A stretch of 64,000 nt of DNA from Kalaharituber pfeilii (GCA_015179045.1 WHUZ01000001.1:2666001-2730000); one strand, 5' to 3'; shown: positions 1 to 13,508, counted from the stretch's first letter. The notes: generated from the letters alone by a model not told the origin. Translations and numbers: made by a program.

Positions 1-2
1 GC

Positions 3-266
3 ATGAGAATTGAAGGCGCCGGGGTAGAAGATCATCTAAAAATTGTGTTCACGTGTATTGCGGATAACGATTGGGATAAGGAGTTTTCCTTTGTGGTGAC
101 GATGGAGACGAGAGAATATAGAGTGATACAGTGTAGACCGAGGCTGGATGAAATGTGGGTCAAGGGGGTGGTCGATAGGTTGAACGGGTCGAGGAACTTT
201 GCGGGGTTTTTGAAGGAGATGAGAGGAGGGTTTGTGGAGCTTGCAAGGGGGGGGAACTTAAAGTAG
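3..266 (+). CDS. SPC25: Spc25 kinetochore protein, C-terminal fragment (5' end outside window)
   Basis: This is the end of a gene whose start lies to the left of the window. The 87 visible residues match the C-terminal globular (RWD-like) domain of Spc25: the core FSFVVTMETREYRVIQCRPRL, the motif LNGSRNFAGFLKEMR and a basic end. In the family, Spc25 pairs with Spc24 in the Ndc80 complex, and this globular head docks the complex to the inner kinetochore (Mis12/CENP-T). The coiled coil that should precede it is missing because the window begins here. The stop codon is at 264-266. The first ATG at position 3 is probably internal or just after an intron, so it should not be taken as the true start. 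The family call rests on the whole fragment aligning to the remembered consensus. Confidence 0.8.
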   Translation: MRIEGAGVEDHLKIVFTCIADNDWDKEFSFVVTMETREYRVIQCRPRLDEMWVKGVVDRLNGSRNFAGFLKEMRGGFVELARGGNLK

Positions 267-2058
267 GGGAGCGTGGGAAAGCAGGATTGAGGCGGGGAAC
301 AGGCGGGGTGAGTAGGGAGTTGGAGTAGGAGTGGGTGTAAAGGTTCAACAATATACCATGTACCAATAGCATGATGAGCCGTTGTTGATATATGTATTTT
401 CTCTTGGATGAGAAATCTTTGTTGTGTTTGTAGACTTTGAGCATACCATATAATACCAGTTCAGAAGATACTGAGCGTTTGGCACAATACATTTTACTAT
501 ACGGTCCGTCTTATGTGTTTGTAATATCTAAGAAAATACCTCGAACCGATATGACCTTTTTTCCAGAAAGGAAAGAAGCAACCACTATGATGGGTATATC
601 AATCGATTTTAGTCCGCAGTATCAAATCCGTATCCTTCAGTATCAGCACGTTACAAAATCAGAAATACATACATAAAGTAGCATAATGCCGATACAAACT
701 CCTAGACATACATGTAATACTGTTGTCGTGCCCAGACTATTATTTTCGGCCTTCACGGCCGTAAGGGGAGTATAGTTTACTAGTATGAATATGTAGCCTG
801 GACTGGCCGTCATCACTGGAACTTCCATGAACATAACCCTGAGGTATGCATTGAATTAGTCGGTACTAAGTCTGTCAGTCTGATTGCATAAGTAGGTAAC
901 TTCTTGGCAGCCCAGCCCCAAGTGGCAATAGTCTTGGCTTGAGACTACGAGGCTATCATAGGACGATGACCCAGATAAACTAAGATGGAATGTCCTCGTA
1001 CAATCCCTACGTAGCACCCCCTGCTTGATTATCGCAAAGATACAGTACCCGCTCCCCTTGGCGAGAAACTTGTAAGTACTCGAGTACGCCTGAGGATGAA
1101 GGCTAAAGAGCGTTGTTGAGTCATGTAGCCTCACCACTTCGTTTCAAGCTTACTAGTGGCATGCGCTTCGTGGCACTCACTGTAAAGCCACATCAAGACA
1201 GCTTAGTAATCATCAGTTTTCGCAAGGAGGTGTAAACTTTTCGGAAAATTGGCTTATGCAGTCTCGAGACTGGGCTTACTGCAGTCTAACGAAGAAAGGA
1301 GCGCAGAAAGGCCTTGATTATAGAGCTCCTTGCGCCGGGCTGACGGACAAAGGGATGGAGTCCTGGGTGACAAAAATCGCACGCCAGGCGCCCGTAACTT
1401 CGACGTTGAGGAATGTTCTTACGATAATATGAGCGTACCTTCCCAATATTAGCAAGTTTTAATACCCTGAATAGCTCCAATAAGTCTACAAAGTTCAGTC
1501 CTTCATAAGCTAGGGTTACCGCTGTCCAGCTTCGCTCGCTGTGCTACCATTCGACTGCCGATAACTCACATATTCTCTGTTGGGACCGAGATCATCCATC
1601 CTTCAACGCCAGAATTCCTCCTATTGCCACCACTTAACGTTACTAATACCACAATACCACGCAGCACACGACGCTCGCCCTCACTTTCGCCTGTCGTCAG
1701 TATAATCAACAAGCCGTATACGGGTAAATGGTATGAGTGGTTGAGGCAGGGCGAAAAAAAAAATTAGCGGAACCGGAAAAACACGCACCCTCACGTCATT
1801 GAAGCAAACCAAAAGGGGAATTAACGCGCCTGGAGGTTGTGCGTGGGCCCATATTACGCACTCTGGGCGTTCCGTCCTCACCCTTTTTACGCCCAAGCCG
1901 CTCGCGCCACGAGCATTTACTCTTCGCCTGAACCGGACGACATCGGGGAGCAACAGTCCAGTACCGACATTGCAAAGATCTAGATTCGAGAACACTACGA
2001 ACTAGAAAAGCCCCCATTCAGCTTTGTTATAGGATTAAGGAAAGGAGGCCAAAGCCCA
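267..2058. other. intergenic stretch, nothing recognised
   Basis: About 1.8 kb between SPC25 and IES1. Only short open frames without family resemblance occur on either strand. A copy of the recurring motif cttggcttgagacta lies at 933-947. The last 300 bases before IES1 are presumably its promoter and 5' UTR, but I see no clear TATA box. Confidence 0.5.
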
Positions 2059-4561
2059 ATGAGTAGTGTGGCCAAAGCTATAAGCTCCGACCACGGCGGG
2101 GATAGAGATGGCGGATCTGTATCGCCGTCACGGTCAAGAAGTGCATATGAGGGTAATGGAGGCACAAGACACGGTTCAGAGGAAAGCAATACGTACAGCA
2201 TCCGTGGAGCTGGTGGTAGTGGGGGAGGTGGGAAAGGTAGTGCTGGTGATGGCTCTACTTTACGAATAATCCAACACGGCATAGGTACTGGAAGGGGAGG
2301 AAAGGGAACTCCAAATATAACTGGCGGAAGAGGAAAGAATTACACGAATGCATTTGCGGGGTCAAAAATCAAACATCTAAAAAAGCCAGATGGAGTACCG
2401 TTATGGCGGAAGGACATTCAGTTTCAGTTTCTACATCTGATATTCAACGACGATAAGAAGGTGTTCACGAACAGCTACGACGGAACCAAGAATAGGACGT
2501 TTGCCGACGTTTATGTCGATGCTATGGCAAGGAGCTCTAAAACAAGTAAAATTCTAAGGGATAAATTATTATCAGAGAGGAAAAATGCTTTGAACATGGC
2601 AATGGTTTGTCTGCTGGTGAATCTGGGGAGAATGAATACAACACTCAACTGTGAGTAATATTGGAGAATAAAGCTCATATCATTGCTCAGCCTCGTCGGG
2701 CAGCTAACCATTGATTGCAGTTTTCCCAGAAATGAAGGCCCAACTTCGAACATATCATGCTATTCCGTCTTTGCAGTCATATACAGATCCTACCGCTTAC
2801 AAGCAACTTCAGGATGCACCCCGTCTGAAATCTATTCTAAAGGGCGCTTGTGAAGATCGCAAAGAACCTGTTACAATCGAGCATTTGGTCGCTACGCCTG
2901 TGCCTCGAACAAACCCCATTAATCTGATCTTTCTTCTCTCGACATACGCACCTAAAGTGACTGAAATGCATTTTCCCCCAGATATAGACTTTCACGATCT
3001 GGTGATGCGCGCGCAGTTGAGCAGCAGGACTAGAGCAACTGCATTTCTTTGGCTTATGTGGTGGTACCTTGAAAGTAATTTTACCGCTGAGGATGCTGTT
3101 AATAATCCTTACGGGGAGGGTCTTCCTATTAAAGGGACAGACATCCCACGTGGTGTTCCAGCTTTCGTGCACCTGACACCAGAAGAGGCTGATGCCGAGA
3201 ATGTTGATGGGGAGGATGAGATTGAATTTGGAGAGCGGATGCAGCAGGAGAGAAAAAGTCTGTTTAACAACGATCCTTGAACGTTAAAATATTTCTTCAA
3301 TAGCTTTCTTGAATAAGTGCTAACATGAATTGTCCTAGAATATATTACTGTAAATGAATCAACAACCGGTCAATCTTCAGCTAAGAAAGCGGCAAGGAAA
3401 GACGATGCACATTCCTTTGATACCCCAGATCCCTCAAGAAAAATCAAGAATAGGTCTCGGTATTCTATGGTGGAATCATATTATTCAGACTCTGATCGGA
3501 CACGCTCAGTCTCACCGGATGGGAAACGAAGATCTATGACAAATGTCACACGAATAAATGATCTTCTTAATGACTCCGAGCCTATAACGCCTCCTATTAA
3601 AGTTCGCGGTAAGCCAGGGCCAAAGCCCGGAGGTGGAGAAGGCAAGAGTACACCACGCATTATTCTCAAGCATAAGCACATGGGCATTGATCCAGTGACG
3701 GGTAATTTGGTAACTACTAGGTCTATATTACCGTCACACCCACCGCCATCAGCCACTACCGAAAGGACACCCAAACCCCGGTCAATGACAGCTCACCAAG
3801 CAGCTGTAGCCGAAAACCGGAAAGAGCGCGCGGATCATATCATTGATAGGAAACTTAGGAGGTTAGATAGAAGGAATTTTAAAAAAAGAAAACGGGAGGG
3901 TATATTCCTGAGGACATGGAAGCGAATTAGGGACATGGAGGATCCTTTTGCGAACAGTGAGGAGGAAGACGGCTTCGGAGATGACGGAAATACCGTGACA
4001 GGAATTCGTTTCGATTCAGACGGAAACTTAATATTACTGGATTCTGGCACAAAAGATAACAGCACTCTACCCGCTGCAGAAGGCGGACCTGATGAAGTCG
4101 TCCGACTGAACGTTATTGAAGCAAATGCTCAACTTAATAATACACCTGCACACCATGATCGAAGGCGAGGGAATCACAAACAGCAGCTGCTTCGCGCAAA
4201 ATACGTTAATGGGACAAATTACCGTGGATGCGCGGGTTTAGTCCCAAGAGATGATGAACCGGATGATTACGGAGAAGAAGCTATTGGATTTGCCGCTGCG
4301 CTCAGGAGGACCCAGCGAAGGTTGCAAAGATGGGAAAATATGGCAAATGCTAAATCATCTGGGGCGATATCCACCATAGCGGAAAATGATAAGAATAAGT
4401 CTGCTATTAATGGTGGTAGCGAAGCTAGTGAAGGTGAAGAAAACACAGAAACCTCGGGAAAAATTGCAAGTGAGAAGGAAGACCAAGAAATGGGGGACTA
4501 TCAACATGAGAATGGAGCGGTGGATGTCGACGAAGATGTGGAAATGAGTGACGAGGATTGA
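2059..4561 (+). CDS. IES1: INO80 chromatin-remodelling complex subunit Ies1
   Basis: Three exons (2059-2650, 2721-3257, 3339-4561) join in phase to 783 codons. The first intron is a textbook GTGAGT...CAG. The second has a GTCTGT donor and a branch point GCTAACATG before CTAG. The N-terminus is Gly/Ser-rich and disordered to about residue 105. The conserved fungal Ies1 core follows from about residue 108: KKPDGVPLWRKDIQFQFL, then KVCLLVNLGRMNTTLN-type sequence, FPEMKAQLRTYHAIPSLQ, APRLKSILK, NPINLIFLLSTYAPKV and RTRATAFLWLMWWYLE. The C-terminal half is charged, with KRKR clusters and an acidic tail. Ies1 is a fungus-specific subunit of the nuclear INO80 remodeller, which moves and edits nucleosomes at promoters and replication forks. 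SPC25 and the axis-protein candidate are on the same strand, but nothing suggests co-regulation. Confidence 0.85.
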
Positions 4562-5461
4562 GAGTAGTTGTGTAAAGGAGAAAATATCCAGCGCAGGTTT
4601 CCTTATCGCTGATACTCTTCTTCGCTGATATGGTGCATCTTCATTAGTGATCCTAATGCTTTCGTGAAAACCACTGTTTTGACCTCTTCCTTTCCTTCTT
4701 CCCGGTTCAATCCCGTGCTTCTAATTGAATTTTTATTTTTTTTTTCTGGGACTGTTGTGTTGTTCAAGAAGTGTTACACATAGTACTGTTTCCTATGTTG
4801 GGCCTTGGTCTTATTATTACACTGGAGTGGGGTTCTACTTGTATTTGCATCATAGGGTTTGTGTCCAATGAGTTCACTTGCTTCGTTCGGTTTATATTTT
4901 GCAATATGACACTATTCTTGTACATTACAAGCACTTCTGTATTCTTGTTTTATCTATTTCAAATTGACGTTACACCACGTACAAGTAGTACCTATCTCCT
5001 GGCTAAGTTTATGTATGCCATGATTGCCCTTTTCTCGAAGTCTGTGCACTGATGCGCTAAATATGAAGGAACGGATTCCTTATTCTGCCATCAAGAATTT
5101 GAAGTATACAATGTCTACAATCTCATAGCCCAAATATTCATACCAACAATTTTTCATGATTGCCACGTAGTTCTATGAAACCTATGAATTATGATGTGCT
5201 TTTAAAACATCAATAAATTATTTATGGGAAAACATAAACAGGCTAGAGTTGCGAGTGCATGAGACTAAGAAGAAGTCGCGATTCACCAACAATTTAATGC
5301 TAGATTACGTAAGAATGTTAAGGTTTGTATTTCCTGATATGGTAGTCGCTAACTAGGGGTTGCCAATTTTATTGTGCACGAAGATCCTGCTTCTCTTCCA
5401 AATCTCTAACCGATCTCTTCCTTCCTGCGTGACAATCAGGGCGATCAGGGCTTACTTCAAA
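4562..5461. other. 3' UTR / intergenic
   Basis: AT-rich DNA with a T-run near 4735 and a hydrophobic open frame at 4771-5052 that has no homology I recognise. It is best read as the IES1 3' UTR followed by the promoter of the next gene. Confidence 0.5.
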
Positions 5462-8400
5462 ATGGACCTGTTTGTTCAACAAAGTCAGCTTATGCCCCTC
5501 ATATCAGCTCTTATAGCACAGTTTGGAGGAGTATTTAATAGGGATGAAGCCTCGATAAAAATTCCAAAAGAAATCCAAGGGGCGATATACAAGATTTTAC
5601 CTTATTATGAGGGCCCATTTGAGGAGCCGTCAAGTTTACCAGTGCGTGTCATGTTGAAACTATATGCACTCTGAGGGATTCGCCGCTGATTTCGTACAGG
5701 AACTTATCACGAAGCATGCGATCACAGATCTCGTTACGGCGCTCAAGGGCGGCATAGATACTTGGTGTAGGCTAGACAGTCATGCGTTTGCAATCTTAGG
5801 GAGACTGTTATTAGCTGCCGAGACATGTCTGGCAAAGGAGCAGGGGTTATTCAAGTTGATGGTGCAATACATATCCTAAAAATTTGGGGCATGAAAGAGC
5901 CTGACTTAATCACTAGAATCTTTTAGACAAACCAGCTATGCGCTCTGACTTTCAAAGTTATAAGGCCGCGATTGGACAGTATCTCTTGTTACCCTTATAC
6001 TGGGCGTTTATCGATAGCTCCCGGCCATCCAGGCCAAGAAGATGGGTAAGCCTAGTGGACGCATAAAACTTAACTGGGCTAATCATCTAGGCTGGACTTC
6101 TATTCTGCCGTTTGATTCAAGGAAATAGCGAGAACCTTGGAATAATCAGAAAACTCCCGCTTGCTTGGTTGTATGTTTTCCTAATCCTTCGGAATTTATT
6201 GATTCTCGAATACTGACGTTAATTATAGTAAGAATATTGGGAAAAATCTTGTTGAAACTAATGATCATATACTGAAAGCGGTGTCTGGAATACTCATTGC
6301 AGAGATACTCACTGGGCTCAAAGTTCACAATTGGGCCAAGCAGATGAAATGCTTTTGGTCACCAAACCTGTTGACTATATTGCCTGAGTATCCGACAAAT
6401 TATGGAGATCCTGGATGGGAAAGAAGCTTATATGGGTTTATTGAACGTCTGGAGAAAATACTGAAAATGTGGTACGTAGCTTATATTGGGAACAATTCTG
6501 TTAATCTATGAAATAAGAAACAGGAAGAGAGATCTGAAATATGCATATATAGGGATATTACCGGATTTATTGCAGGCACTATTACTCTGGGTAACGTTTC
6601 GCTCAAATCAGAATGCAGTTTAGTATCAATCACAGACTTTTTAAGCATCTATATTCCCCGGCAAGAGAATGGGTTGTCAGAATGGATTGACATCACTGTC
6701 TGCAATGTTGAGCTAGTCGAGATATTTACCCAATCCACGCCAGATATCCCAACAACTGCAGGCGAGGAAGACCCTGCAGTAGAACTAAAACTTACTTTGA
6801 CGGACTATAAGGGAAAGGGATATCTGTACCTCAGAGGGCTTCAGCCTTATGCTGATACCGATAGCATATATATTACGTGTAGAGATGCAGAGAGTGATCA
6901 ACTCGCTGATGCTATTGAACGAGCAAGAAATCTCTCACGGACCATGCCCGGAAAATCTGGACCTGGAGCTCCTCTTACAGACATTCAGCTTCCGGTTGGT
7001 CCTCAAAGGTCGCAGCAAGAAAGGCAAGAGGCAATGGAAAAGCGAAGAGAGGCCATTACGTCAATTGCAGGTAGTCCTACATCTGATCATACAGAGAAAG
7101 GAAAACCTGTTTCCTTTGCACCTCCAGAAACTGTTCAGAATTTTGATACTCCACCTGCGAATGAAATTACAGTTCCTATTGCTATGATGGACTGTAGCAT
7201 TGTGCGGTCTGCAGGCGTGGGAGTAACAACGAGGGGTAGCTCTCCAGACAGGCTAAATAATAACAGCACCTCTATCAAGCAGGATCATGTAAGTACTTCT
7301 CTTATCATTTCGCTTATCTTACTACCCTTTCCATTAAGTAACGCTCTTATAGCCCGAGACACCTGAAGTAAGAAAGATACTGGCGGCAACCGTAACGAAA
7401 GGGGCAACGCTATCTCATCACCTTAAGGCGATTAAATTGACAAACGCTGATGGCCACGCCGAGCCGGGTGCAATCGTAGCAAGCGAACACAACGACATCC
7501 ATACCTCAAAGAAAGGACGGAAAAAACAACCGATTTCTAAACCAGACGAAACTGATAGTGACCTTTCAGAGCTTAGTGAACCCTCTGAAGGCCTGATCGC
7601 CATGCTGGAAAATGAATTGTCTAAAACCAATAATACCATCAAGAGAACAACTAGCATTGCCATTCCTAGGTTTAAAAAACCAATGCGAACACAATGCAAC
7701 GGTAAAAAAGTCGTAGATAATCCCTTAAGGCTTGAGCTCCCTGTGAAAGATATTACTGGACAAGCCAGCTCATCCAGGCAGAATTTGAACGCAAATAAAG
7801 TCAATGTGAAATTAGTCAATGGGATAACTAAGGACGTGCAGCAAGTTCATCTCCAACGCGAAGGAGAAACACAAAATAGTTCCTGCCCTGCTGTTGATGA
7901 GAGGCAGAAAGCAGTTCAGACTCGAAATAGCAAGCTAATCTGCAAACAGAGGGGCAAAGAGAAGATAATCTTTGACTATCAAGGAGGTGCGAAAGAGAAC
8001 CAGAAAGAAAAAGATGAGAGAGACATATATGATTTTCCGCCCGATGATGAAGAGATTGGTGCATCTCCAAGTAGAGGAATGGGGAAGCGAGTTAAGAAGG
8101 CAAGTCCAAAGGAAGTTAAGAGCAGAGAGAAAGTACAGAAACAAAAGTCAAAAGAGCGCTCAGGAAAGCCGACATCAACAAAAAAAGCAAATATCAGGAA
8201 GCAGGCAATCTTGAAGCGAAAACAGGCTACAGCTCCTATCGCTCACCCGAACTCCAAACTCGAGGGTAACAGTGAAGATGTAGGAGACGGTATTGCGACA
8301 AAAGATAAAAATATCACAAAAAGTACCCCAAAGCTAAAGCCAGCCTCAATTACCAAAAAGCGAAACATTAAGGGTATAGAAGAAAGACCTGTTGCTACCA

Positions 8401-11127
8401 TTGTCAAGTCATTAAATGCGGATCTAGGCCGAACAGTTCTTCAGGCCTCCATTACAGCTCCTAAACCCATGATAAGGGCAGTCAATGACTTGCTAGTAGG
8501 GACAGCAACTGTCGAAACCACAACACAGCAGGGAGTTACATCTGCCGAAGGAATTATCTCAAAACGCAAGCTGAATGCAGTTCAACAGCGGGGGTCAAGC
8601 AAAATAGAGTCAGAACCCGCATTCAAGAAGCAAAAGACTCCAGTGCCATCTCGAACACGAGTTACAAGAGCAGCTGCCAGGATTGCGCTTGAAAAGCTCA
8701 GGTTTGATGAACCAAGCTCAAGTGAATTCAATAACAATGATTCATCTAGTGTGTTGTATACTACTAAACAAAAGGAGAAGCTAGCTATCATCCCCGGAAC
8801 AGCTTTCGATAATCAGGAGCTCGAAAACGATATTCATCCCCCACAAAATGCGGTTGACGATGGGCTTAACATTACTGAAATATTTTGTTTGTTCAGCGAA
8901 GCACCTGAAAGTCTACAAGCCACCCCTTCTCAAAATCGAGCAACTATTTACCAAAAAAGCGTTGGCGAGTCGAGTGAAAGTGAAGATCCTCTGAACAGTG
9001 GCCAGTTGCACAATACAGGGCCTGTTCATGGCATGCATCGTCCCCAAATTACGCTGTGTGGGAACAACGATGTGGTTGGCGAGAAACAAAAGGAAGCACT
9101 TCAGGTCATTAATAGAACCCTGTGCTCAGGAAAACATACAAATGAGGGCAGCGTTACTGAAGTACCAACCATGCAGAAGAAAGGGTCCATCGTGGACGAG
9201 AGCGACTTTGAGTCAGTAAAATTAGCAACAATATCCGGTGAAGCTCCTAAAGCACACATATCTGCCATTCAACCAGCTCACAAGGAAGAGAAGTATTTAT
9301 TAGAAATGAAGGAACCGAACAATATAGGACCAATAACACTTGATCTGGATCTAGGGAAAAGGTTAGCCCGTAAACCGCAGATAATCTCATGGAGTAAGCA
9401 TGGCGCCCTCAATGAGGGCAAGTTAGTGATTACCCCACGGGAAATTGACAAATGTCAGCTTGAGCCAAAGGGAGCAATAGATTCTGTGAGGCATAGCCCT
9501 TCTCAAAGGGTCAAAGATAGAAAAGATGCAGCTGCCAAAGTTTCCGGAGAGTTATCTGAGCATATGCATAAAACCGAGGACAGTCCATCAAAGAAAAAGG
9601 AGTCTTCTATAGAACCCGAGAGAATCACCGAGTCTCAGGTATGTATTGGCTGCGAATACAAAGTGACTACAATCCGATAGTTGTGAATTTACTCATTGTA
9701 ATTGTAATTGTAATAGATACAGGTGGAACTTCAGATTCCGGCTCACTTTGATACATATCCAAATACAAGCCCTCCTTCAACTAATCACCGGTTCAAGAGT
9801 GAGATGGAGATAAGCTCGCAACAGGCGAATTCTAATAATCTAGAGGGCAATTTCGTGGAAGAGAATTTCGTAAATGAAACAGAATTGACTGCCCAAGAAG
9901 TGCCGGAGACTCGGCAAAACTCCATAGTTCCTAGTGAAAGCGAGCATTATAGCAATACTGAAAATAAGCCGCCTGCAAACCGCACCCAAGTTCACACACC
10001 AGAAGGGAGACGAACTGATTTCTGGAACGAGCCTGGCTATAATGAAAACCCTGTTGTTGCATCAGAGGAGAGTACAGTTATTGCGGATAAGCTTGAGCAG
10101 GAACAGCGTCTCTTGCTGCCAACAGAGAATAGCGGTTCCAGCTACGAACAAAAAGCAGGAGACAAATTGCGCTCTCGAAGCAAGAACTACAAGAAGCGTG
10201 TCTGCTCTGCAACAACAGTTGATCCATTCTCGAGTACGTTTTTACCCGCTCAAATTTTGTGTTACCCTAAAAAGACTAACATAAACACTCAGACGATCAC
10301 TCCGCTACTCAGCGAAGACCAAGCAGTTTCTTGAATCTTTTGACTAGTATTGCGAGTAATACTGCGACTCAAACAAAGGAATCAAAGGAAATCAAGCTTT
10401 CGACCGTCGACAGAGCTATCCAGATCTCCCCGACAAGACCAAATGACGGGAATCAAAAGGGATATGAGCAAGCAACCTGCAAATTTCAACTACCTGCTTC
10501 CATCAGATATACAGATAAAAATTATGTTCGGAATTATTTCCCTAATATATATGAGCCCCCAAACAACCCTAGTGCCTCATCGGAGGGGATAGGTGAATCC
10601 AGTGACCCTGCGAGTGATACCTACAGCAGGTCGCGCACTTCTGGTTCATTTGAAGATCCAAACTCCATGGACGATTCCCGCAACATATTCTCTAAAATAG
10701 GCAAAGTAAGTTTCATGTCTCCCACTTACTTCTGTCAAATGAATTCTAATTTTGCTAGCTATTCGAACAAACCAGTAAAGTTGAAGAAGCTCGTGCTAGA
10801 TCGTTGCTGGTGTCTTACCAGTTTTCTATCCAAGAAAAAATAAACAACCTTAAACGAGCAAGAGCCTCGGAGTTTGACGAGTTCTTGGCGGAAATGAATG
10901 GGACTGTGAAGAAACGGATTAGAGGTATCTGTGATAGTGTCAGGTTAAGCATTGCTGAAGCCGGTAAGGAAATACAGCTATCCAAGGAAATTAACATGAA
11001 AGGTCTTCGGAAGAACAGCAGAGTTAGAAAGGGAGAATCCAAAGGAAAAGGTGCACAGCATATCGCGGCAATGTGCAGAGAAAGGAGAAAAGAGGCTGGA
11101 ACTATTCTGAGCACACTTGACAAGTAG
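5462..11127 (+). CDS. Putative meiotic chromosome axis protein, Red1/SYCP2-like
   Basis: Ten exons join in phase to about 1713 codons: 5462-5641, 5700-5861, 5917-6045, 6091-6170, 6229-6475, 6524-7288, 7353-9638, 9723-10233, 10293-10705 and 10759-11127. The fifth junction is uncertain because its phase fits a poor GTAGCT donor at 6476 while a better GTACGT sits at 6472. Residues 1-266 look all-helical (ARM-like), with segments such as LITKHAITDLVTALKGG and AILGRLLLAAETCL. Residues 267-402 look like an Spt16-middle/PH-type domain: FLSIYIPRQENGLSEWIDI, then strands ending in KGYLYLRGL and a closing helix. About 1200 residues of Lys/Ser-rich disordered sequence follow, then a C-terminal coiled coil (about 1595-1660). 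ARM, PH-like domain, long disorder and coiled coil is the order of SYCP2/Red1 axis cores, which recruit HORMA proteins in meiosis. The assignment is from architecture and remembered local resemblance, so a different large nuclear protein remains possible. Confidence 0.5.
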
Positions 11128-11714
11128 AAGAGGTGAAATCCTAAGTCTATTTTCTATACTTGGAGGATCTAATGAAATTTTTTTCTAATTATTTTGGTGG
11201 CTCTTCAACTCCATATATGCGCTCCCGCGGATAATATTGTTGCTTACACGTTCATAGCCTGGTTATACATCAAAATAATTTGCTCCTCCCCCAGGTTTAT
11301 GGAACCATGGCATGAGAAGAGAGAACCATACTATTAGTTAAGCGAAGAGGTACTCGAAGGCGTAAAGAACAGTGAGCAATGAGATGAAGAGGTGACAGTG
11401 AGCTATATACAGAGACCGTTCTTTTATAGACGATTCCGACACCTGCGTCGACGCGAATGTCACCTATGTCATTCGATTGTGCCTTGCCCCGTGGTGTACC
11501 ACACTCTACTTGCGAGGGGGGGTGACGACACTGAGGACCCCAACTACTTGTTCATCATAAGTTTGCCAATTCATTTACTAAGATTTATAATTATAATGTA
11601 TACAATATGCCAATAAAACTACATGATAATTCTGATATACCAACGCCCGTATATCTATAGGCGCATTGAAAACATATACATCGTCATATCCGCAACAATA
11701 TATAATTCCCGCTA
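11128..11714. other. convergent intergenic region
   Basis: About 0.6 kb between two convergent genes, holding both 3' UTRs. It is AT-rich near 11580-11700. No further gene or repeat was recognised. Confidence 0.5.
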
Positions 11715-13508
11715 TCACAATCCCAAGTAGCCCCCAAATTTCGTTCTCCATGGGATCATTCCCAAACCAGTAGCTGCACAGGTGAGGACGAACACGTATC
11801 CGACCAGTACTGCAACTGCTAATCGGTTGTCCATATCCAGGGTATTGATGCTAAGGTTAATAACACCTGTCAGGACATTTGCCTGTTGTAACCCTCCTGT
11901 TAATGACAATCTAACAACAATCCAAGATTTGTAGGCACTTACCAACAAGAAAATAGGCAGTCCTTCTTTATTGAATGCTTCCAGAACCATCGGAGTAGCC
12001 AGTCTGTAATTTTCCTCCTCGGTGCCCTTGCCCCTTCCAATAAAAAAGTAATCAATCAAGTAAAAGGCCATCAACTGCGAAGTATTAAAGGCAGCAATCC
12101 ATAGCACATATGGCAGGTTTGCCAGGCGCCTCGACACTTGTAAACCGAGACCTCGCCACTCTGAGGTTACCAAGAAAATAGCTATCCAGAATATTGACCA
12201 CTGTAGCAACGACTTGCTCAAAGGGCCAAATCGTGATTTCTTCCCGGAAGCAGGTTCATGGCTGGCTGGGAGGAGATAGCCACCTGCGCTCATCCCAGCT
12301 AAGAAGATCGCAAGGTAGCCAAAGAAGCTGAAGATACCCTCTTTATTCCACCCTATCAAGCCCCATTGTTCACGCTCTCCAACGAGCACAAACTTCTTGA
12401 GTCCAGTTGTTTCAAGCAGAATCTGATATGCCGACGCAACAAGTACTGACAACATGCTGTAGATGAAAGGTAGATTGCTAATTGTAAGGAGCCGCGGTGG
12501 TAAAAAGAATAAAAGAGACTGGAAGATGTGGACGAATGGTGGGAGAAGCGCTAGAGTGAAGAAGAAATTCCAATGATATCCATATTCCGTAATATGTTCC
12601 TGTTGACGGTTAGAAGAGCCTTCTATAATGGGGACTGGGGGCTGCAAACCGCATAACCAGTGCTTTTCACGCTTGCAAGCCTTATAAACCCCAAAACAAG
12701 GAGTGGTAGCGTGCTTTTGATGGTTGCTTGAATCCTTTTCCCTGCTGTCAGAGTATTATACTTCTCATTACGTTTCTGTGCTTGCACAAATGCATCCAGT
12801 TCCTTGAGTACAACCCGTGCCGACACAACTCCTGATGAGAAAACGAATGAACCAACCCCGAGATCCATCTAATACACCAGATAATATTAGCTTGGTAATT
12901 TATGTTACATCTCTCTGTGTATATGGCGCTCACCAATGAGGTACCCCAGTTCTCTACTTTCGCAAACCTCCTTGGGAAAACCTTGAAGTCCACGGCAAGA
13001 ATGCTAATGCAGGTGACCATCATCATTGCACCCCTATATACTGTCAGGAATGCCTTTTTAGGCATCTCCAGATGCCCAGAACTCTCTACATCTTTATCCT
13101 TGCCCGTCTTTGGGCCGACAGGTACTATTCGCTGTGGAGCAGCTCTTGTCGTGAAGTAAATAAATATAGCGGGGCTGAGGATGAGGACATTGAGTAGAGC
13201 TGGGTAAGATGAATACACCGTAGTTGCAAATAAAATGGCTACGGCGTTCAGAAGGAAGTCGAAGAAGAACTGGAGCGAGCCATATGGGGTGAAAAAACGT
13301 AAACGGGATTGAAGCACCGAGTATAGGATGTATGCCGCCTATTTGAAACACGATAGCAAGTCAATTAGCACGATAGAATTAAGGAAGCATCTGAAGCCCA
13401 AGTAACACTCACCGGTGCCACAGCGGTCACAAAGTTAATTTCAGATATGGTTCCACCATAATGGTTGGAAACGAAGTCCTCCTTCCGCTGCTTATATGTT
13501 TTCGACAT
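11715..13508 (-). CDS. GWT1: GPI-anchored wall protein transfer protein Gwt1 (PIG-W inositol acyltransferase)
   Basis: Five exons, read leftwards (13508-13413, 13338-12934, 12868-12650, 12599-11943, 11882-11715), give 514 residues, the usual Gwt1 length. The start MSKTYKQRKEDFVSNHYGG matches the conserved N-terminus. Other family landmarks are ENWGTSLMDLGVGSFVFSSG, ITEYGYHWNFFFTLALLPP, NKEGIFSFFGYLAIFLAG and NVLTGVINLSINTLD. Hydrophobic segments run through most of the chain (roughly a dozen), as expected of a multi-pass ER membrane enzyme. Gwt1 acylates the inositol of GlcN-PI early in GPI-anchor synthesis and is the target of manogepix-type antifungals. The last intron (11942-11883) is 60 nt and in frame, so it is easily missed; it is called because it removes an insertion from a conserved segment. 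The third intron has an unusual GTTTGC donor but a perfect CTAAC branch point. Confidence 0.92.

Noticed and set aside
4771..5052. Hydrophobic 93-codon frame resembling a membrane protein
   Set aside because: It lies in the T-rich 3' region of IES1, has no family resemblance and no codon pattern typical of neighbouring genes.
13094..13351. Alternative - strand frame overlapping GWT1 exon 2
   Set aside because: It is out of phase with the conserved GWT1 sequence and shows no homology.
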